Shown: piece by piece, positions 48,971 to 60,487 of the stretch
Layout: each line of letters starts with the position of its first letter
Position numbering within the stretch: position 1 is the first letter of the stretch
From: Cyclobacteriaceae bacterium
GTDB taxonomy: Bacteria > Bacteroidota > Bacteroidia > Cytophagales > Cyclobacteriaceae
Assembly (NCBI GenBank): GCA_025808415.1
Contig: CP075525.1
Location: forward strand, 2,155,501-2,219,500
Length of the DNA: 64,000 bases
Direction of reading: 5' to 3'
Program-made: the position numbers and the translations under genes
The notes under the pieces: generated by a model
Databases searched by the model: none
The model's input: the letters and a program-made list of their open reading frames with translations, nothing else
What the model was told of the DNA's origin: nothing

Positions 48971-50827
48971 ATGATCGATGAATTGATTGCCACCCACACC
49001 TATCCGGTGCGGCATCAGGAAGCCCTGAATTGGGTAAAGGAAATAGCCGAACTTGTAAAACCGGACCAGGTGCGGTGGTGTGATGGCTCTGCCGGGGAGT
49101 ACCAGGAATTGTGCGAGAAGCTTGTAAACAAGGGTACTTTTATACGGCTTAACCCGTCAAAACGACCCAACAGCTTTGCCTGCTTTTCCGATCCCAGCGA
49201 TGTGGCACGTGTTGAAGACAGGACCTACATCTGCAGTAAGCGTAAGGAAAATGCAGGGCCCACGAACAATTGGGTTGATCCCAAACAAATGAAACAGACG
49301 CTTCAACCCTTGCTGGAGGGTTGCATGCAAGGCCGCACCATGTACATTATACCGTTCAGCATGGGGCCCATTGGTTCCGATATTTCACAACTTGGTTTGG
49401 AGATCACCGATTCGGAATATGTAGTGGTGAACATGCACTTAATGACCCGTGTAAGTTCAAAAGTTGTTGAGTTGTTGGGCGAAGACGAAGAATATGTGAA
49501 GTGCCTGCATACCGTAGGTGCCCCATTAAAGCCAGGTCAACAAGATGCCAAGTGGCCAACTAACCCTACGGTAAAGTATATTGTGCATTACCCTGAGGAG
49601 CGTTCCATTGTATCGTATGGTTCGGGCTATGGCGGAAATGCCTTGTTGGGTAAAAAATGTTTTGCACTTCGTATTGCTTCGGTAATGGGCAATGATGAAA
49701 ACTGGCTTGCCGAACATATGTTGCTGATGGGCGTTCAAAGCCCTGATGGTAAAAAAGATTATGTGGCTGCAGCATTTCCCAGCGCATGCGGTAAAACCAA
49801 TTTTGCCATGCTCATTCCCCCAAAAGAGTTTGAGGGCTGGAAAGTTACAACGGTTGGTGATGACATTGCCTGGATAAAGCCCGGCAAGGACGGCAAGTTG
49901 TACGCGATCAACCCCGAAGCGGGGTATTTTGGTGTAGCGCCCGGCACAAATGAAAAAACCAACCCGAATGCCATAGCCACCATCTCAAAGAATACCATTT
50001 TCACTAACGTAGCCATAACCGAAGATGGGGATGTGTGGTGGGAAGGTTTAACCAAAGAACCACCTAAAAACCTTACCGATTGGCGTGGCGAGAAGTGGGA
50101 TCCATCTTCCGGAAAACCGGCTGCACATCCAAACAGCCGCTTTACGGTGGCCGCGCATCAAAACCCTGCCATCGATGCCAACTGGGAAAACCCGAAAGGT
50201 GTACCCATCAGTGCATTTGTGTTTGGTGGAAGAAGAAGTACCACCATTCCGTTGGTTTATCAATCGGCCAACTGGGCCTTTGGCGTTTACCTGGCCTCTA
50301 CTATGGGCTCAGAAACAACAGCAGCTGCCTTTGGTGATGTGGGCAAAGTAAGGCGCGATCCGTTCGCGATGCTTCCCTTCTGCGGTTATCACATGGGCGA
50401 TTATTTTAATCATTGGTTGCAGTTTGGTCGTGGGTTACCGGCACCACCCCGCATTTATGGAGTGAACTGGTTCCGCAAAGATGCCAACGGCAATTTTATC
50501 TGGCCGGGCTTTGGCGACAACATGCGGGTGTTGAAATGGATTGTCCAAAAGAGCAGGGGTGAAGTGAATGCGGTAGAAAGCCCGATTGGCTGGATGCCTA
50601 CGTATGACGATATGGACTGGACAGGCCTGGATTTCACCGAAGATCAGTTTGAAAGTATCATGGCTATTGATCGGGAAGAATGGAAAGCTGAGTTGTTGCA
50701 GCATGCCGAATTGTTTGAGCGCATGTACGACAAGCTCCCCAAGGAATTTATTTTCATGCGAGAGCTACTGCTTTCAAACTTGTGGCGTTCGCCCGAAAAA
50801 TGGAGACTGGAGCCGGAGCGTTTTTAA
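48971..50827 (+). CDS. pckG: Phosphoenolpyruvate carboxykinase (GTP)
   Basis: A 618-residue GTP-dependent PEP carboxykinase: oxaloacetate + GTP to PEP + GDP + CO2, the committed step of gluconeogenesis. Family signs are [20 protein letters not shown], the P-loop [18 protein letters not shown], the metal site [15 protein letters not shown] and [17 protein letters not shown]. The ATG at 48971 ([14 protein letters not shown]) gives the standard length; the frame stays open to 48902 without a good start. Confidence 0.96.
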   Translation: MIDELIATHTYPVRHQEALNWVKEIAELVKPDQVRWCDGSAGEYQELCEKLVNKGTFIRLNPSKRPNSFACFSDPSDVARVEDRTYICSKRKENAGPTNNWVDPKQMKQTLQPLLEGCMQGRTMYIIPFSMGPIGSDISQLGLEITDSEYVVVNMHLMTRVSSKVVELLGEDEEYVKCLHTVGAPLKPGQQDAKWPTNPTVKYIVHYPEERSIVSYGSGYGGNALLGKKCFALRIASVMGNDENWLAEHMLLMGVQSPDGKKDYVAAAFPSACGKTNFAMLIPPKEFEGWKVTTVGDDIAWIKPGKDGKLYAINPEAGYFGVAPGTNEKTNPNAIATISKNTIFTNVAITEDGDVWWEGLTKEPPKNLTDWRGEKWDPSSGKPAAHPNSRFTVAAHQNPAIDANWENPKGVPISAFVFGGRRSTTIPLVYQSANWAFGVYLASTMGSETTAAAFGDVGKVRRDPFAMLPFCGYHMGDYFNHWLQFGRGLPAPPRIYGVNWFRKDANGNFIWPGFGDNMRVLKWIVQKSRGEVNAVESPIGWMPTYDDMDWTGLDFTEDQFESIMAIDREEWKAELLQHAELFERMYDKLPKEFIFMRELLLSNLWRSPEKWRLEPERF

Positions 50828-50960
50828 GCGGATGATATTTTTAGGATACTTTTTTTTGTAGTCTTTCTAAAGGCCGATGTTGTGCTGCAGGGCACATAAT
50901 TTTTAAGAATTGAAATAAGGTGTATTGCTTTCTCGTTAAAGTCGTACACGATTATTTTCT

Positions 50961-51683
50961 ATGGTTGTTAGAAGAGTTTGTTTGTTTCTCGTTGGTTTAT
51001 GGCTTCACGTTTCGTGCTGTTATGCCCAACATAAAGCTTCATCGCTGTCGCTACTTTTTGGAAATGCCCCATGGGATTTCAAGATAGGATGGTATGAAAT
51101 TGATATTGAATCGTTCGATGACCATGACGTAGCGCAATTTCCATTATCATTAGGGTTGAAATATACACACGCCCTTAACGAAGCAGTCCACTTCACGTTT
51201 AGGGCAAGTTGGCTATACGTAAACCTGCGGGAATATCAAATACGAAATGGATTTGTAAACTCAGCACAATCCATCCAAAACAAATATCAGGTTGCCCCAG
51301 GGATTAGCTTTATTTTTGCAACGGCAAATAGTGGAACATTTTATGGCGGCTTTGAGTTGCCATTATACTTTCACGGTAAGGTAGAGACCGAATTTATCAA
51401 TAAAAAAACAACCGGCTCACTACCATTCGATTATCGAACCTACTCCGTTATTCCATCGGGCTTCACGGTTGGTGTTGCACCGCTTGTTGGGTTCAACTAT
51501 CCTTTGGGCAAACGGCTTCTATGCCTTGCTGAATTCTCAGCACTCATCACCTATGGCAGAACGGGCGGCAAAACAATTACATATTCTTTGACTGACCCGG
51601 AAAACACAGGAACCACGCAAGATAAATTGATGGGGTTATTTTTTGAGCCACGTGTTTCAATAGGCATAGAGTATACGTTTTGA
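50961..51683 (+). CDS. Hypothetical outer-membrane beta-barrel protein
   Basis: A 240-residue exported protein, signal peptide ending near CCYAQ. Amphipathic strands with aromatic edges (HFTFRASWLYVNLREYQI, GTFYGGFELPLYFHG, FEPRVSIGIEYTF as final strand) suggest an outer-membrane barrel of the porin/OmpW size. No family assigned. Single gene between pckG and the transporter pair. Confidence 0.68.
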   Translation: MVVRRVCLFLVGLWLHVSCCYAQHKASSLSLLFGNAPWDFKIGWYEIDIESFDDHDVAQFPLSLGLKYTHALNEAVHFTFRASWLYVNLREYQIRNGFVNSAQSIQNKYQVAPGISFIFATANSGTFYGGFELPLYFHGKVETEFINKKTTGSLPFDYRTYSVIPSGFTVGVAPLVGFNYPLGKRLLCLAEFSALITYGRTGGKTITYSLTDPENTGTTQDKLMGLFFEPRVSIGIEYTF

Positions 51684-51783
51684 TGGTTATTAAGAAGCGG
51701 TTTATGTTCTGCCAAAATACTTTGTAAAATGGATTAATAGGCATACTTTGGGTACCGCATTCGATTGAATTAACTTTTTTTCG

Positions 51784-53043
51784 ATGAACCTAAGCCAACG
51801 CCTTCAGCAAATCCGTAATGGATTTTCCTCAACCTTTTGGATTGCCAATACACTCGAGTTATTCGAACGCCTGGCCTATTACGGTTCGAAAGCAATCCTC
51901 ACCGTTTACTTAGCAACCAAAGTTGGTCTTCATGAAGAAGCTGGTTTTTTAGCTGGTGTTTTTAACCTGGTGCTGTATTCGCTTCCTATTGTTGCCGGTG
52001 TTTTTGTTGATAAGTATGGATTTAAAAAAACGCTAACAGCATGCTTTATTTTTTTCTGCATCGGCTATTTTCTAATTGGCATGGCCGGTATGGAGTATGG
52101 CCAGGAAATAGTTACTGCAATTGGTAAGAAGAATTATGTTTTAGGTGTTCTGTTGTTAACGGCTGTTGGAGGTTCTTTAATAAAGCCCGCCATTGTTGGT
52201 ACTGTAGCTAAAACATCTTCCTCCGATACACGTGCATTAGGTTTTTCGATTTATTATACACTAGTAAACCTGGGTGGGGCCATCGGCCCTATATTGGCGC
52301 TAAATGTACGCGAGCAATGGGGTATTGAATATGTGTTGATGATGTCCTCCGTTACTTCTTTCTTCCTGATTATTGGTACGCTGCTTTTTTTTAATGAGCC
52401 AATGGAACAAGGCCAGGCGGAAGAACAAAGAACATTCAAGAAAGTTTTTAGTGATATGGTTTTGGTTTTCGGCAACCTTAAATTCATGACATTTCTTTTG
52501 ATCTTTTCCGGTTTTTGGATGATGTTCTGGCAGATTTTCTACTCTTTTCCATTCTATGTAACCGATGTATTAAAATTTGAACGCTTTGAACTGCTTGAAA
52601 CAGTTGATGCCTTTACCATTATAATCTTAACTGTTCCGGTAACTGCATTGGTGGCAAAATGGAAACCCATTCGCGCCATGACGGTTGGTTTTACCATTGC
52701 CAGTCTTTCATGGATGGTAATCGGAACATGGGCCACTGTACCCATGACAATTTTTGGTATAGCACTGTTCGCTTTAGGTGAAGCTATACAGGCGCCACGA
52801 TTTTACGAATATGTAAGTAAACTTGCGCCCCAAAGCCAGGTGGGTACTTTTATGGGATTCGCCTTTTTGCCCGTTGCCATTGGTTCGTTTACGGCCGGCA
52901 TTATTGCGGATTGGTTACGGATTTCTTATTTGGAGACAAACCCGGCCATGATGTGGTACACGCTGGCGGGCATTGGGCTCATATCTACATTTTTAATGGT
53001 GATCTATAATATGATCGTATCACGAAACCAATCTCAAGCTTAA
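51784..53043 (+). CDS. POT/PTR-type MFS peptide transporter
   Basis: A 419-residue major-facilitator protein with 11-12 predicted helices. The helix-1 signature ExxERxxYYG of proton-dependent oligopeptide transporters is present as ELFERLAYYG, followed by AILTVYLATKVGL. It is somewhat shorter than usual POT members (450-500). It lies 10 bases upstream of an OPT-family gene, so the pair probably takes up peptides. Confidence 0.85.
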   Translation: MNLSQRLQQIRNGFSSTFWIANTLELFERLAYYGSKAILTVYLATKVGLHEEAGFLAGVFNLVLYSLPIVAGVFVDKYGFKKTLTACFIFFCIGYFLIGMAGMEYGQEIVTAIGKKNYVLGVLLLTAVGGSLIKPAIVGTVAKTSSSDTRALGFSIYYTLVNLGGAIGPILALNVREQWGIEYVLMMSSVTSFFLIIGTLLFFNEPMEQGQAEEQRTFKKVFSDMVLVFGNLKFMTFLLIFSGFWMMFWQIFYSFPFYVTDVLKFERFELLETVDAFTIIILTVPVTALVAKWKPIRAMTVGFTIASLSWMVIGTWATVPMTIFGIALFALGEAIQAPRFYEYVSKLAPQSQVGTFMGFAFLPVAIGSFTAGIIADWLRISYLETNPAMMWYTLAGIGLISTFLMVIYNMIVSRNQSQA

Positions 53044-53053
53044 CACTAATAAG

Positions 53054-55009
53054 ATGGAAGACACCAAATCAAACTTCAAACCCTACATTTCCCCGGGAGA
53101 TTTTATTCCGGAGTTCACCCTCAAAGCGGTAATACTCGGTTCTATTTTCGGAATAATTTTCGGAGCGGCAACCGTTTACCTTGGCCTTAAAGTGGGCCTT
53201 ACCGTAAGTGCATCAATACCCATTGCCGTGCTGGCCATCTCCATCTTCAAAAAGTTAGGAAAAGCAACCATCCTTGAAAACAACATGGTGCAGACTATTG
53301 GCTCAGCCGGTGAGTCGGTTGCTGCTGGTGTTGTGTTTACCGTGCCTGCGTTACTGTTCCTGGCAGGAGGAGAAGCCTACTTTCAATACTTCCAGATTTT
53401 TGTACTCGCCTTAGTGGGTGGTGTACTGGGTGTTTTGTTTATGGTGCCGTTGCGAAGAGCCCTTATTGTAAAAGAGCATGGTAATCTTCCGTATCCGGAA
53501 GGAACCGCCTGCGCGGATGTGCTGATTGCCGGTGAGAAGGGTGGGGCACTGGCTAAAAATGTTTTCTATGGCCTGGGCATTGCCTTTTTGTACAAAGGAT
53601 TGATGTCCATTCTTGGTCTTTGGAAGGAAGTTCCGCAATATGTATTCGGGCGTACATCCGCATTACCCAATGGAACGGTGAACGCTGAAATTACGCCTGA
53701 ACTAATGGGCGTGGGTTACATCATAGGACCACGCATTGCCGGCATTATGGTGGCGGGCGGGGTATTATCCTGGCTGGTGCTGATTCCATTAATTACCCTG
53801 CTGGGCGATAACCTGACTTCGCCCATGGCGCCCGAAACAACCATGTTGATTTCTGAAATGTCGCCAGCACAAATCTGGAGTAAGTACATACGTTACATTG
53901 GCGCAGGCGCAGTAACCTTTGGCGGTATCATCACACTGATTAAAACACTGCCTACTATTATCACTGCGTTTAAAGATTCCTTTAAAGACCTGCGGTCGAG
54001 AAATACTGCAAATGCTGAAACACAAGTACGTACCGAAAAAGATGTTCCTTTAATTTTTGTGGTGATAGGTTCCATCGTATTGGTTTTATTGATGGCCATT
54101 TTACCGAATGTTCCTACCAACTTTCTTTCAGCTATTATGATCGTGGTGTTTGGGTTTTTCTTTGTTACCGTTGCTTCACGTATTGTAGGATTGATTGGTT
54201 CGTCATCAAGCCCGGTTTCAGGAATGACCATAGCCACACTCATGGCCACTTCATTAATTTTTATCGGCATCGGCTGGACGGGCGATTTCTATCAGCCCAT
54301 TGCGCTGGTAGTGGGTTCAATTGTTTGTATTGCTGCGGCAAATGCCGGGGCAACCTCACAAGATTTGAAAACCGGATTTTTAGTAGGGGCTACGCCCATG
54401 AAGCAACAAATTGGATTACTGATTGGTGTTCTGGTGTCAACCGTAGCCATAGGTTTTACCTTACTTTTATTGAATGACACGTTAGGTATTGGTGTAGTTA
54501 CGGAAGCACATCCAAATCCATTGCCAGCTCCTCAGGCTATGCTGATGGCAACTGTAATAAAAGGCTTGTTAAGTCAGAATTTACCGTGGGGACTTGTTAT
54601 TGCCGGCATGGGGTTATCGGCTGTGGTGGAACTATGTGGTGTAAGTTCACTGGCGTTTGCTGTGGGGGCTTACCTGCCGTTATCAACGACATCACCCATT
54701 TTTGCCGGTGGACTAATCAAATTAATTGCCGATAAAATCACCAAGCGTAAAGGGGAGGAATCAGAAGTAAGTTCAGGAGCGTTGTTTAGTTCAGGCTTAA
54801 TTGCCGGAGGTGCACTAACCGGAATTTTGGTGGCGGTATTATTAGGTACTAATGTAAATACTGCTGAAGGACCTCAATCTGTAATTGCCGTTATACATTA
54901 TGCTGTGCATGGTATTATTCCGGAAGGAGGCGATTTGATTTCCATCATCATGTTCCTATTGCTGGGTTTGATTGTTTTTCGTTTTGCGAAAGCAAAGATT
55001 AATTCCTGA
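53054..55009 (+). CDS. OPT-family oligopeptide transporter
   Basis: A 651-residue membrane protein of the OPT family with 14-16 hydrophobic segments. Family features are the GSIFGIIFGAATVYLGLKVG helix with SASIPIAV after it, GSAGESVAAGVVFTVPALLF, and NLPYPEGTACADVLIAGEKG. Members carry oligopeptides or metal chelates into the cell. It forms an operon with the upstream POT gene; a terminator follows at 55034-55060. Confidence 0.92.
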   Translation: MEDTKSNFKPYISPGDFIPEFTLKAVILGSIFGIIFGAATVYLGLKVGLTVSASIPIAVLAISIFKKLGKATILENNMVQTIGSAGESVAAGVVFTVPALLFLAGGEAYFQYFQIFVLALVGGVLGVLFMVPLRRALIVKEHGNLPYPEGTACADVLIAGEKGGALAKNVFYGLGIAFLYKGLMSILGLWKEVPQYVFGRTSALPNGTVNAEITPELMGVGYIIGPRIAGIMVAGGVLSWLVLIPLITLLGDNLTSPMAPETTMLISEMSPAQIWSKYIRYIGAGAVTFGGIITLIKTLPTIITAFKDSFKDLRSRNTANAETQVRTEKDVPLIFVVIGSIVLVLLMAILPNVPTNFLSAIMIVVFGFFFVTVASRIVGLIGSSSSPVSGMTIATLMATSLIFIGIGWTGDFYQPIALVVGSIVCIAAANAGATSQDLKTGFLVGATPMKQQIGLLIGVLVSTVAIGFTLLLLNDTLGIGVVTEAHPNPLPAPQAMLMATVIKGLLSQNLPWGLVIAGMGLSAVVELCGVSSLAFAVGAYLPLSTTSPIFAGGLIKLIADKITKRKGEESEVSSGALFSSGLIAGGALTGILVAVLLGTNVNTAEGPQSVIAVIHYAVHGIIPEGGDLISIIMFLLLGLIVFRFAKAKINS

Positions 55010-55033
55010 GCTGAGTTCGCTATCAATAAAAAA

Positions 55034-55060
55034 GTCCTGACTAGAAGTCAGGACTTTTTT
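55034..55060 (+). terminator. Rho-independent terminator of the POT-OPT operon
   Basis: Nine-base-pair stem GTCCTGACT/AGTCAGGAC with loop AGA, followed by six T; A-rich on the other side, so it may also work in reverse. Confidence 0.88.
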
Positions 55061-55166
55061 ATTGGATGAGGTTGTTTTGTTGGAAGTCAGAAAAAAAAAT
55101 GTTGACGTCCTCGCGATACGCCACAGGTGGAGAATCATTCTCAACTTAGTGAACTCGGGCTTGTTA

Positions 55167-55532
55167 CTAGTTAGAGATATCGATAATTTCCTTTAAAGCA
55201 TTCAATGCTTTTGTTTCCGACTCGTCCACTTTTCCATCGGCATTGATAATGTCGTACATATCGGTGAAAACCTTATACTTTTGTGGGAATTTTATAGACG
55301 AGAAGTGATTGAACGTATCCCTGAATAAGGTTTTAAGTTGGTTCTTATCGAAATCATCAAATAAATTCAATTCCTCATTTAGCTTTTTATTGAAGTCCAC
55401 ATCTTCGGGGTACAAACGTTTCATTTTTTCTTTGATCACTTCCCGCTCGGCCTCATGAAATTCACCATCGGCATGAGCCATGTAGATGTAGAGGAACAGT
55501 ACAAAGTCGGCAAAGTTTTTATGGATTACCAT
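55167..55532 (-). CDS. TerB-like helical protein
   Basis: A 121-residue protein with two DGE/DGK-type acidic loops, AHADGEFHEAEREVIKEKM and INADGKVDESETKALNALKE, typical of the TerB/DjlA N-terminal fold found in tellurite-resistance and stress proteins. It is cytoplasmic, with no signal peptide. Function unknown; metal binding by the two loops is possible. Single gene on the minus strand, downstream of groESL in the same direction but past a terminator. Confidence 0.78.
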   Translation of the reverse strand: MVIHKNFADFVLFLYIYMAHADGEFHEAEREVIKEKMKRLYPEDVDFNKKLNEELNLFDDFDKNQLKTLFRDTFNHFSSIKFPQKYKVFTDMYDIINADGKVDESETKALNALKEIIDISN

Positions 55533-55596
55533 AATGGTTTGATTAATAGCTCCAAGTTACATTACAACCTGTTAAACCACAAATAAGGATAAAATA

Positions 55597-55625
55597 AAAG
55601 GTTCCATCCTATGGATGGAACCTTT
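55597..55625 (-). terminator. Rho-independent terminator of groESL
   Basis: Thirteen-base-pair stem AAAGGTTCCATCC/GGATGGAACCTTT with loop TAT, 25 bases beyond the groEL stop; on the minus strand a T-rich stretch follows. Confidence 0.88.
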
Positions 55626-55649
55626 ATGATTTACGGAAGCGTGGATGGA

Positions 55650-57293
<1,644 letters not shown>

Positions 57294-57302
57294 TTAAGTT
57301 GA

Positions 57303-57581
57303 TTAAATGATTCCGAAAATGTCTGAGTTTCTCATGATGAGGTACTCTTTGCCATCGATGTTGATTTCGGTACCGGAATATTTTCCGTATAAAACCTGAT
57401 CACCAACTTTTACGGTAACAGGCTTGTCTTTCAAGCCTTCACCCACGGCAATCACTTTGCCTTTTTGTGGCTTCTCTTTGGAGGAATCCGGAATATACAG
57501 TCCGGAAGAGGTTTTGGTTTCAGCTTCTGCGGGTTCAACTAATACCCGGTCTTCATTTGGTTTAAAGTTGATCTTTGCCAT
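57303..57581 (-). CDS. groES: Co-chaperonin GroES (Hsp10)
   Basis: A 92-residue co-chaperonin: [20 protein letters not shown], the mobile loop [20 protein letters not shown], and [20 protein letters not shown]. It caps GroEL. The ATG at 57581 is used; an upstream in-frame start at 57608 adds nine unrelated residues. First gene of the operon; a near-perfect inverted repeat lies 158 bases upstream. Confidence 0.97.
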   Translation of the reverse strand: MAKINFKPNEDRVLVEPAEAETKTSSGLYIPDSSKEKPQKGKVIAVGEGLKDKPVTVKVGDQVLYGKYSGTEINIDGKEYLIMRNSDIFGII

Positions 57582-57738
57582 ATAAGTAATGGATTTTAGG
57601 TTTAACAAATTTGTCAGTCAGCGCTTAACAGCTTTTATGCCATGCGCGTTGAGGGCGCGAATAACGGACAAAATTTCAATAATCAAGGCTTTTGGGCCGT
57701 TTTAACTTTGGTTTTGGCAGGCCCATTAAGGCCTTTTA

Positions 57739-57754
57739 CTGACAAAATTGTCAG
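57739..57754. promoter_or_regulatory. Inverted repeat upstream of groESL, candidate operator
   Basis: CTGACAA-AA-TTGTCAG, a perfect 7-base inverted repeat; single half sites TTGTCAG lie at about 57612 and 57770. It is not the CIRCE sequence. It could regulate groESL, the divergent gene at 57852, or both; this is an inference from position. Confidence 0.45.
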
Positions 57755-57851
57755 GGTTGTGCATTTCATTTGTCAGTATTGCACCCATTCTCTTCTGTAC
57801 AATTGACATGGATTTGGCATTTCGGTAAATTTTAAGTCAAAAACCAAGATT

Positions 57852-58568
57852 ATGGACCGTTTGTCAAAGGATTGGATCACTCAGGGGCTAATCGATTTTG
57901 AATACAAAAAGTACATTTTACTGGCCTACTTAAAGCGGGTAAAAGCCTCGTTTGCCCGGGTTGAACTTTACCCTGATATGGCCGACCTGGTGTTTCACTA
58001 CAGGAACCTGCTGGCCATTAAAGAGAACAAAACGTTGTTAAAGGATTCTTTTCCGAAGGAGCTTTCGCTCGAAGAATTTAAAAAACTTGAGCTGAGCTAT
58101 CGACAATTGATTGAAGATGATGCGATCATGAGCGAGTTGGAGTCCATCATTGAATTTTCTATTCCGCAGGTAAAGGATTCGTTGCAGGAGGGCTCGGTGA
58201 TATTCGAGTATGTTGAGTCACAATGCGAGATTTCACCTGTTGGTGTTACACCGTTGTATGCCAAAGAGGGTTATTTGTTTGTTGCTCAGCCTCCGGAAAA
58301 GGAAACCCAGGTTTACCGTTATCAGGTAAGTATATTTGAAGATGCGCATGAACAACTGCGCAGTTTGAACACAGAGTTTATTGAATCGATTTCAAAAACA
58401 CCTGTTGTTACCTATGAACAACTGAAGCTGGGCCTGATCAGGAAATTTCGCGATATGCCAAACCCGGCTACTTACCTGATTCTTTCCCGGATGAGGTTTC
58501 CGTTTCATGAAACATTTATGCCGGTGGCCAAGCGATTATTTGTAAAGCATATTTCGGCAGCGGCCTAA
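57852..58568 (+). CDS. Conserved hypothetical cytoplasmic protein
   Basis: A 238-residue soluble protein starting MDRLSKDWITQGLIDFEYKK. It is helical in the first 130 residues (FHYRNLLAIKENKTLLKDSF), mixed alpha/beta afterwards (VSIFEDAHEQLRSLNTEFIE), and ends with RMRFPFHETFMPVAKRLFVK. No motif or family recognised. It diverges from groES and ends at the bidirectional terminator shared with secG. Confidence 0.75.
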   Translation: MDRLSKDWITQGLIDFEYKKYILLAYLKRVKASFARVELYPDMADLVFHYRNLLAIKENKTLLKDSFPKELSLEEFKKLELSYRQLIEDDAIMSELESIIEFSIPQVKDSLQEGSVIFEYVESQCEISPVGVTPLYAKEGYLFVAQPPEKETQVYRYQVSIFEDAHEQLRSLNTEFIESISKTPVVTYEQLKLGLIRKFRDMPNPATYLILSRMRFPFHETFMPVAKRLFVKHISAAA

Positions 58569-58577
58569 TAAAAAAAA

Positions 58578-58604
58578 CCTGCCGGGTATGCCGGCAGGTT
58601 TTTT
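58578..58604. terminator. Bidirectional Rho-independent terminator
   Basis: Stem CCTGCCGG/CCGGCAGG with loop GTATG, A-run before and T-run after, between two convergent operons (hypothetical gene and the miaB-secG operon). Confidence 0.9.
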
Positions 58605-58624
58605 GGAAAATTCTATGTTGAGGC

Positions 58625-58957
58625 TTATTCGTTATTGTCCTCCTGTTCCGTTGGAATTGCCGGTGTACTGGCCGGTGCGGCTTGTTCACCAGCTTTGTCC
58701 AAAATGTCATTACCCGACCGTGTTGAAGGGGTAACCAGGTTGGTTGAAAGCGTAAGGGAGAGGACCATAATGGTAACCACGAAACCCCATGTGAGGCGTT
58801 CCAACAAATCCCCTGTTTTCTTAACACCAATAATGTTGGCGGCACCTGAACCACCAAACTGGCTGGAGAGCCCTCCGCCTTTTGAATTCTGTGCCAGGAT
58901 AACAACTACCAGCAGAAAGCTCACGAAAATGATTAACCCTACAATGAAACTGAACAT
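58625..58957 (-). CDS. secG: Protein translocase subunit SecG
   Basis: A 110-residue SecG with two transmembrane helices: FIVGLIIFVSFLLVVVILAQ, then NSKGGGLSSQFGGSGA, the family's central loop, then LTWGFVVTIMVLSLTLSTNL. It is an accessory subunit of the SecYEG export channel. The C-terminal tail is long and Glu/Asp-rich (PTEQEDNNE), which is common in Bacteroidetes. Last gene of the operon, 3 bases from its upstream neighbour. Confidence 0.93.
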   Translation of the reverse strand: MFSFIVGLIIFVSFLLVVVILAQNSKGGGLSSQFGGSGAANIIGVKKTGDLLERLTWGFVVTIMVLSLTLSTNLVTPSTRSGNDILDKAGEQAAPASTPAIPTEQEDNNE

Positions 58958-58960
58958 AAC

Positions 58961-59938
58961 TTATTTCCTTAAATCTTCAATTTGAGCCGCAAAGTAAGTC
59001 TTTTTTTGGGGAAACTTCCAAATAAGCTTTTTGTACACCTCAATGGCCTTGTCTTTTTTGCCTTGCCGGATTAATATCTCAGCCAGGGTTTCCGACACAA
59101 TGTGGTCGCCAAATTCACCACTTTTTAAGGTTGATGCCAGGTCTTGATTTTCAATTGGCGCGGTAGGGGTAGCCGGGGCAAGTTGTGGTTTGGTTTTTAT
59201 AAACTGATCAATAATTTCGATTTGTTCTTTTGTTTTTTCGCTCTCCGGTTGAACCTTTTTTCGGGTTGATTTTATCTCCTTTACGATCGGGTCAAGGTCA
59301 GCTGATTTTTTTGATTTCTTTTTTACCGGCCCTGGCCCGGTTGAAGGTGTTGGCTCATCTTTCTTTTCCAGTTCCCTGGCCAGTTGAACAATGCGTTCCT
59401 TTTTGGAAAGCTTTTTTTCGTTTCCTACGGTTTTTTCTTTCTTCTTATCCGGTTGAGGTATAGATTGAACAGGTTTTGCTGCTACCGGTAGGGCAACCCC
59501 ATCCTGATCAAACAGTGCTTCAAAATTGTGCTTCAATTCCTGAAGCCTTTCAAGGTCGTGAATCACTTCATCGGCATAATCGGTAGAGGCCGTTGTAATT
59601 ACCGGTTTGTGTATTGTAACCGGATTTTCGTGTTGGCCAGAGGATTTATTTAACTCATGTTCTTGATTGGCTTCGGTAACCGCAGTCATTATTTCCTTGA
59701 GCACAGACCGGTCGGTAGCATAAACAGCAGCGCGCTGCAATACGAGTTGCTGATCCGGTAATTGGTGGTCTTTAGAAACACGGGCGGCCAATGCTTCTAA
59801 CAGCTGGCTGTAGGGATAATGGGCAACCAGGGTGTTTACCGCTTGCGCTTCTTCTTGCGAAGAACCGGAATAATGCTTAAGAAGGTTGGTGAATTGACTT
59901 TTTTCCACAGCGAAGGGGGCTATGGTAAAAGTAGGCAA
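58961..59938 (-). CDS. TPR-ended hypothetical protein, secG operon
   Basis: A 325-residue cytoplasmic protein. The N-terminal part is helical (LLKHYSGSSQEEAQAVNTLV), the middle is a lysine-rich, low-complexity region (residues 165-235), and the end is one TPR-like helix pair (ETLAEILIRQGKKDKAIEVY and KKLIWKFPQKKTYFA). It is found between lptE and secG in many Bacteroidetes; its role is unknown. Gaps to neighbours are 3 bases on each side. Confidence 0.78.
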   Translation of the reverse strand: MPTFTIAPFAVEKSQFTNLLKHYSGSSQEEAQAVNTLVAHYPYSQLLEALAARVSKDHQLPDQQLVLQRAAVYATDRSVLKEIMTAVTEANQEHELNKSSGQHENPVTIHKPVITTASTDYADEVIHDLERLQELKHNFEALFDQDGVALPVAAKPVQSIPQPDKKKEKTVGNEKKLSKKERIVQLARELEKKDEPTPSTGPGPVKKKSKKSADLDPIVKEIKSTRKKVQPESEKTKEQIEIIDQFIKTKPQLAPATPTAPIENQDLASTLKSGEFGDHIVSETLAEILIRQGKKDKAIEVYKKLIWKFPQKKTYFAAQIEDLRK

Positions 59939-59941
59939 ATT

Positions 59942-60487
59942 TTACCAATTGGCAATTGAAGCGTTGAAGATGTCCAGGATGATCTGTTCAAAAATCTGGC
60001 GTATAAGCAAGTCTTCAATGTCGGGCAAATTCAAATCGTTGGGGAAGTCGCGGTAGAATGAAAATGACTTGTCCTTGAAGCTCATGGTGTCGTCAAGGGT
60101 GTTTACATAAGTAACGCGTACGGTAATGGTAAGTCGTGATGAAGCTGCTGCATCAATTTGGGATGGGTCACCGCTGGCCCGTGGGGCAATTTGGGTTATC
60201 TGGTAGCCGGTAACAATCCCTTCCATGTGCAATTCACCGTTTTCCTGCACCACACTGATGTTGGTGTTTTGGATCATGTAATCTTTCAGGCTGTTGGTGA
60301 ATACCTGGCCCAGGTTAGCCGGGCCCAGATCGGTATTGTTAAAAAACTCTTGAATAGATATAGTTTTAGCGTTTGTGCCTGATCCGGTGAATGAATAGAT
60401 ACCGCACGAAGAAAACCCACTCATAAGCGTGGCGAGGCTAACGGCAGCCAAGAGAAGATTGAACCGGGTAATTAGTTTATTCTTCAA
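59942..60487 (-). CDS. lptE: LPS-assembly lipoprotein LptE-like
   Basis: A 181-residue envelope lipoprotein: signal LLLAAVSLATLMSGFSSCG, then GIYSFTGSGTNAKTISIQEF, typical of LptE, and LTITVRVTYVNTLDDTMSFK. LptE plugs the LptD barrel and helps place LPS in the outer membrane. The most likely start is the TTG at 60485-60487, which overlaps the end of the sigma-54 activator gene by 11 bases; upstream ATGs in this frame lie inside that gene and give no signal peptide. Confidence 0.88.
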   Translation of the reverse strand: MKNKLITRFNLLLAAVSLATLMSGFSSCGIYSFTGSGTNAKTISIQEFFNNTDLGPANLGQVFTNSLKDYMIQNTNISVVQENGELHMEGIVTGYQITQIAPRASGDPSQIDAAASSRLTITVRVTYVNTLDDTMSFKDKSFSFYRDFPNDLNLPDIEDLLIRQIFEQIILDIFNASIANW

